DNA of 64,000 nucleotides from Paenarthrobacter sp. A20 (GTDB lineage: Bacteria; Actinomycetota; Actinomycetes; Actinomycetales; Micrococcaceae): contig NZ_JALJWH010000001.1 in NCBI RefSeq assembly GCF_024168825.1, positions 1,860,001-1,924,000 on the forward strand, read 5' to 3'. Below the pieces are notes generated by a model, which worked only from the letters and a program-made list of their open reading frames with translations, made no database searches and had not been told where the DNA came from. The translations under genes and the position numbers were made by a program. Below, one piece after another: positions 61,026 through 64,000 of the stretch (positions within the stretch are counted from its first letter, which is position 1; each line of letters begins with the position of its first letter).

Positions 61026-61262
61026 TTGCGTATTAGGGATTACGGCGGTGCCACGTACGGAGCCGACAATTCGACCTGGATGGGGTCGTTTGATAACAGG
61101 ACCAGTTCGGTCAAGAACTTCGGCTACTACGTCACTTGGTGGCAGGACATCAACTACGGCGGTGCTGGCTTTGGCAGCGCTAACGACTACAGCGCCCTGG
61201 GTTGGTACGTGCCGTTCCTGGGTACATGGAATGACAACATCAGCAGCTTCCACAGGGGCTAA
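61026..61262 (+). pseudogene. Truncated beta/gamma-crystallin or I36-inhibitor-like protein
   Basis: A 78-residue open frame starting only at a TTG and blocked upstream by TAG. Gly/Tyr/Trp-rich repeats (RDYGGATYG...SVKNF; DINYGGAGFG...WNDNISSF) resemble the Y/F-x-x-x-x-Y/F-x-G units of crystallin-like secreted proteins and peptidase inhibitor family I36. Such proteins are normally exported; the signal peptide and first repeat are missing, so the gene looks N-terminally decayed or frame-shifted. A terminator follows 43 bases later. Confidence 0.55.
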
Positions 61263-61305
61263 ACCCACGCAGCGGTTCGCATACATCGAGTGAGCGGCAC
61301 CATGC

Positions 61306-61340
61306 TTTGACCTGCCGATAAAGTGTCGGCAGGTCAAAGT
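61306..61340 (+). terminator. Terminator after the crystallin-like remnant
   Basis: A 14-bp perfect stem, CTTTGACCTGCCGA/TCGGCAGGTCAAAG, with a 7-base loop and TTCTTGT after it. Confidence 0.78.
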
Positions 61341-61403
61341 TCTTGTCTGAAAATAGGCCCGGTTACTACTAGTCGAGGCGTACGAAACGAGATTGGACGC
61401 GGG

Positions 61404-62303
61404 ATGGTGTCGAGAAGAACTACTGGACGACGGGCACGCTGGACAAGGTATTTTGTGGCCTCGCTTGCCACAGGCGTAGCGTTGGCTAGTTCATCTTGTT
61501 CGGGGGGTGCGGACAGTTCAATCACGCCGGACTCATCGGGAAAAGTGAATCTGGATTACGAGAATTCTCTGATCGTATTCCCAGTGGACGCATACAGAAT
61601 TTCGGCCCGTGATCGCTCTCAGATTCTTCTGGCGAGGGAAGTCATCATGACCACGTGCATGAAGGAATTTGGCTTCATCGATGATCCGAATGCTGCTTAT
61701 CCGAAGGCAGAGAACCGGAACTTCGGCGTGTGGAACGTTGATCGAGTGAGACAGCACGGCTTCCGGCTTATTGGAGAAGATGCTCAATCGAACCAGAAGC
61801 ACGACGAGGCAGGCTCGTGGGGGGATGCCAGGTACAAATGTCTTGCCAGCGAAAAGAGAAAGATTGATGAAATCACTCCACCTGATGACCTGATGAATGG
61901 TGGTGCTGCAGCGGAAATTGCTTTGAAAAGTCTCAGGATGGCATCAGAAACTGACGCTTGGAAGAATGCCAAGGGCGACTGGGACAAATGCATCTCAGCG
62001 GCTGGCTTGACGCCGGGGCGGGATGCTGCCAACGCCAAGTGGTCGAGCCAGCAGTCCTTTGACCTGCAGGCGAGGACAGATCAGCAAAACCCGTCGAAGT
62101 CGGACACAGCCGAAGGCGTCCGAATCGCCACGATTGAGGCCGAATGCAACCAGGAAGTCCGGCTCACCCAAACGCTCGGTGATATTCAGGCAAGCTACCA
62201 GCTGCCGCTCATCAAGCAGAATGAGGCAGTTCTTACCGCGCTCAAGAATAGAAGCCAGAACTACGTGGATGCCGCCGAGAAGTTACTGAAAGAGACGCAG
62301 TGA
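61404..62303 (+). CDS. Hypothetical lipoprotein paired with an adaptor-FtsX fusion
   Basis: A 299-residue exported protein of unknown function. An Arg-rich start, a hydrophobic segment and the lipobox ASSSC put the lipidated Cys at about 32. The mature protein is helical and charged, with four more cysteines (TTCMKEFGF, YKCLAS, DKCISAAGL, EAECNQEV) that could form disulfides. The ATG at 61404 is chosen because the signal then begins with an Arg-rich segment; no strong ribosome-binding site is seen. It overlaps the next gene by 4 bases, so the two are co-translated. Confidence 0.78.
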   Translation: MVSRRTTGRRARWTRYFVASLATGVALASSSCSGGADSSITPDSSGKVNLDYENSLIVFPVDAYRISARDRSQILLAREVIMTTCMKEFGFIDDPNAAYPKAENRNFGVWNVDRVRQHGFRLIGEDAQSNQKHDEAGSWGDARYKCLASEKRKIDEITPPDDLMNGGAAAEIALKSLRMASETDAWKNAKGDWDKCISAAGLTPGRDAANAKWSSQQSFDLQARTDQQNPSKSDTAEGVRIATIEAECNQEVRLTQTLGDIQASYQLPLIKQNEAVLTALKNRSQNYVDAAEKLLKETQ

Positions 62304-63892
62304 TCGATGAGCAGCCCCGGCAGAGTGCCGCGGCAGCTGTTGGATTGAGTCGACTCTCGCGACGGTGGCTAATCGTCCTGTTGGCAGTCACCGGAGTCAT
62401 GTCCGCGGGGGTGGGTTTGCTCGCCGGACGCGTCTTTGATCAATCAGAGATCATCCGGCCGGAGGACTCCATGGCTGAGATCCCTGTTTATGCAATGGTT
62501 GAAAACCGTATCGTCGACGACCGTCTTACCTTCTCTGGAGTTATTAAGGCCGGCCCGGCAGTGCCGATCCAAATCGACTTGGAGGCACAGGAACCGATTG
62601 TCGTGCGCCAGACGCTTCAGGCGGGGGAAACGTTGAAGTGGGGCGACCTTGCAGGTGTGGTTTCAGGCAAGCCCTATTTCGTCCTGCCTGATCCGCTCCC
62701 TTTGTATCGCGATCTTTCCCGAGGTGATGAGGGAGATGACGTGTTGGCATTGCAACGGGCACTTATGCAGATGGGGTATCCTTCTCCCGAAAATGGTCAC
62801 ATGGACAGCGCAACCATGGAAGCCGCATCCTCTTTCTTTGCCAGCGAGGGTTTCACCTTGAGCAGCGGGAGAATGCCTACCGAGCAAAGTCAACAAGTCG
62901 AACCGGGAGCTACACCAGAAACAACGGCACCCAGTTCCGGGGTAGATCGCATTACCCGTCTTCCTCATGTAGTTGGCGCATCCTATGTGTACTCAGCGGT
63001 TCCGGCAGACGTACGTATAACACGGGTTAAGCCCTCCGACCTGGAACCCGAAGCGCCATTGTCACTCCACTCCTCCTCGAAGAACTACTTCAATGACTTC
63101 GGAATCGACCTAATTCCCCACAACATCCGAAGTGCCCTCGACGACCCACGAGCTGGTCCTCTCGCAGTAGTCTCGACGAAGGCGGCAATTGCGCTCGACA
63201 TACCGTACAGCAAGAAAACCGGGCCGGTGGCAGGGGTGAGCATATGGATCGATGACCGACTTGTGCCGGTTGTTGGTGTATTCGAACCTGGCCCAAATTT
63301 TCCTGAGTACGCTGACTCCGTATTCGTAAACGCCAGCCTCATGCGTGGCGTCTCCAGGTCAGACCTAAAAGTTCAAGTTCGAACCGAAAAGGGCTTCTCG
63401 GCTGCGATTGCGCGAGTAGCGCCGCTTGGATACTCGCCGAGCGACCCAGGGAAGGCAAAAGTAGACGTCACAGCCGATATTCAGTCAATCAGGCAGGACG
63501 TCTCAAATGATCTCGGGTCGCTCATCGCTTTGCTATCGCTGGTCCTGATGCTCCTGGCGATCATCACTGCGGCTTCCTCGATGTACCTGACCGTTCAGAA
63601 CCGATCGGCAGAGATAGCCCTTCGACGAGCGATCGGCTCTAGTCGATGGCTAATTTGCCGATCCTTCATCCTTGAGGGCTTCATCGTTGGAGTTACAGCA
63701 GGTTCTCTCGGCGGCATCATCGGAACTATGACCACGCTTTGCGTCTCCTGGATCCAGGCCTGGCCGCCCGTACTGCCCCCGGAGCTATGGGTGGTTGGAC
63801 TCCTTGTGGGTGCGACCACCGGTATTGTGAGCGCCATTTACCCTGCCTGGGTCGCCAGCCGTAAAGATCCCGCTATTGCACTTCGCGCGTAG
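62300..63892 (+). CDS. Adaptor/peptidoglycan-binding/MacB-FtsX permease fusion
   Basis: A 530-residue membrane protein with an unusual domain order. TM1 (about 22-45) leads to a HlyD-like adaptor region and a peptidoglycan-binding-1 module (about 140-190; GDEGDDVLALQRALMQMGYPSPENGHMD). A MacB-type periplasmic region (about 260-400) is followed by three FtsX helices (about 408-433, 454-485, 495-520), ending in YPAWVASRKDPAIALRA, the MacB/LolC permease C-terminal signature. GTG 62300 overlaps the lipoprotein stop. No ABC ATPase gene adjoins and a terminator follows, so the ATPase partner is absent or distant. Confidence 0.78.
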   Translation: MIDEQPRQSAAAAVGLSRLSRRWLIVLLAVTGVMSAGVGLLAGRVFDQSEIIRPEDSMAEIPVYAMVENRIVDDRLTFSGVIKAGPAVPIQIDLEAQEPIVVRQTLQAGETLKWGDLAGVVSGKPYFVLPDPLPLYRDLSRGDEGDDVLALQRALMQMGYPSPENGHMDSATMEAASSFFASEGFTLSSGRMPTEQSQQVEPGATPETTAPSSGVDRITRLPHVVGASYVYSAVPADVRITRVKPSDLEPEAPLSLHSSSKNYFNDFGIDLIPHNIRSALDDPRAGPLAVVSTKAAIALDIPYSKKTGPVAGVSIWIDDRLVPVVGVFEPGPNFPEYADSVFVNASLMRGVSRSDLKVQVRTEKGFSAAIARVAPLGYSPSDPGKAKVDVTADIQSIRQDVSNDLGSLIALLSLVLMLLAIITAASSMYLTVQNRSAEIALRRAIGSSRWLICRSFILEGFIVGVTAGSLGGIIGTMTTLCVSWIQAWPPVLPPELWVVGLLVGATTGIVSAIYPAWVASRKDPAIALRA

Positions 63893-63959
63893 AAGTCCCG
63901 CGGGAGTTCCCCCGAACCAGCTTCATAGATGCTAAACAGCACCCTCCACGGGCGGCCGC

Positions 63960-63996
63960 CCGCTTTTCCGTCGTTGGGCAACAACGGAAAAGCGGG
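63960..63996. terminator. Terminator after the adaptor-FtsX gene
   Basis: CCGCTTTTCCGTCGTTG pairs with CAACAACGGAAAAGCGG (one mismatch). A GC palindrome, CGGGCGGCCGCCCG (63949-63962), overlaps its left edge. The remaining 63893-63948 stretch holds nothing else recognisable. Confidence 0.75.
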
Positions 63997-64000
63997 GCCA

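Noticed and set aside
60979..61293. 105-codon frame starting MCRAIHFGG over the crystallin-like remnant
   Set aside because: Only its first 25 residues are plausible and the rest looks out of frame. It might mark the original start before a frameshift, but this cannot be shown here.

Overview
The window looks like chromosomal DNA of a high-GC actinobacterium of the Micrococcaceae (Arthrobacter/Paenarthrobacter type). The grounds are the strong G/C bias at third codon positions, many GTG/TTG starts, SenX3-RegX3/PhoU, CarD beside an LpqE-like lipoprotein and ispD-ispF, a bacterial proteasome activator (Bpa), a 4Fe-4S NsrR, and a TTGTCCACA-type DnaA box. The genus is an inference; no rRNA gene is present. 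Most of the DNA is ordinary core genome, with four tRNA genes, two insertion sequences and a few accessory patches.

Layout. 1-6.4 kb: tail of an FCD-type regulator, tRNA-Arg, gluconeogenic pckG behind a CRP/GlxR-like site, a nitric-oxide module (hmp, an NsrR operator, nsrR) and a phosphomannomutase. 6.5-14.8 kb: a RecQ helicase fused to a phosphoribosyltransferase-like tail, with paired DnaA-box-like sites upstream; an MFS exporter; tRNA-Ser; a prolyl oligopeptidase; and an FAD/NAD(P)-binding protein. 14.8-18 kb: an IS with a DDE integrase-type transposase has landed a few bases upstream of the promoter of a tandem glycine riboswitch that leads into cycA. 18-25 kb: a 1510-residue secreted nuclease/5'-nucleotidase, a septum-formation-type lipoprotein, a VOC protein and tRNA-Ser. 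25-31 kb: quinone oxidoreductase-padR, cstA-ybdD, bpa plus a small partner gene, and an aldo/keto reductase.

31-37 kb is an accessory catabolic locus: a double-length Lrp/AsnC regulator, an amidase, two small multi-pass membrane proteins (one DUF5058) and an M20 amidohydrolase. It probably takes up and hydrolyses an amide or N-acylated compound. Then come hipBA with a candidate operator, tRNA-Thr, a phosphonatase-like HAD hydrolase, a TAP-like lipoprotein hydrolase, tmk-holB, a trans-sulfuration PLP enzyme, gpmA, and phoU facing senX3-regX3 with an 11-bp phased PHO-box array between them. 49-55 kb holds lpqE-like | carD-ispD-ispF-lipoprotein-cysS-rlmB.

55-64 kb is the most accessory part. 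An IS3-family element is inserted inside a 32-bp tandem repeat. It is followed by a nitrilase, glgX, a secreted barnase-type RNase with its barstar, and an A/T-rich patch with a truncated crystallin/I36-like remnant. The window ends with a two-gene operon of a lipoprotein and a protein joining an adaptor-like region, a peptidoglycan-binding module and a MacB/FtsX permease core, closed by a terminator with no ABC ATPase gene in sight. No CRISPR array, prophage or biosynthetic gene cluster was seen.
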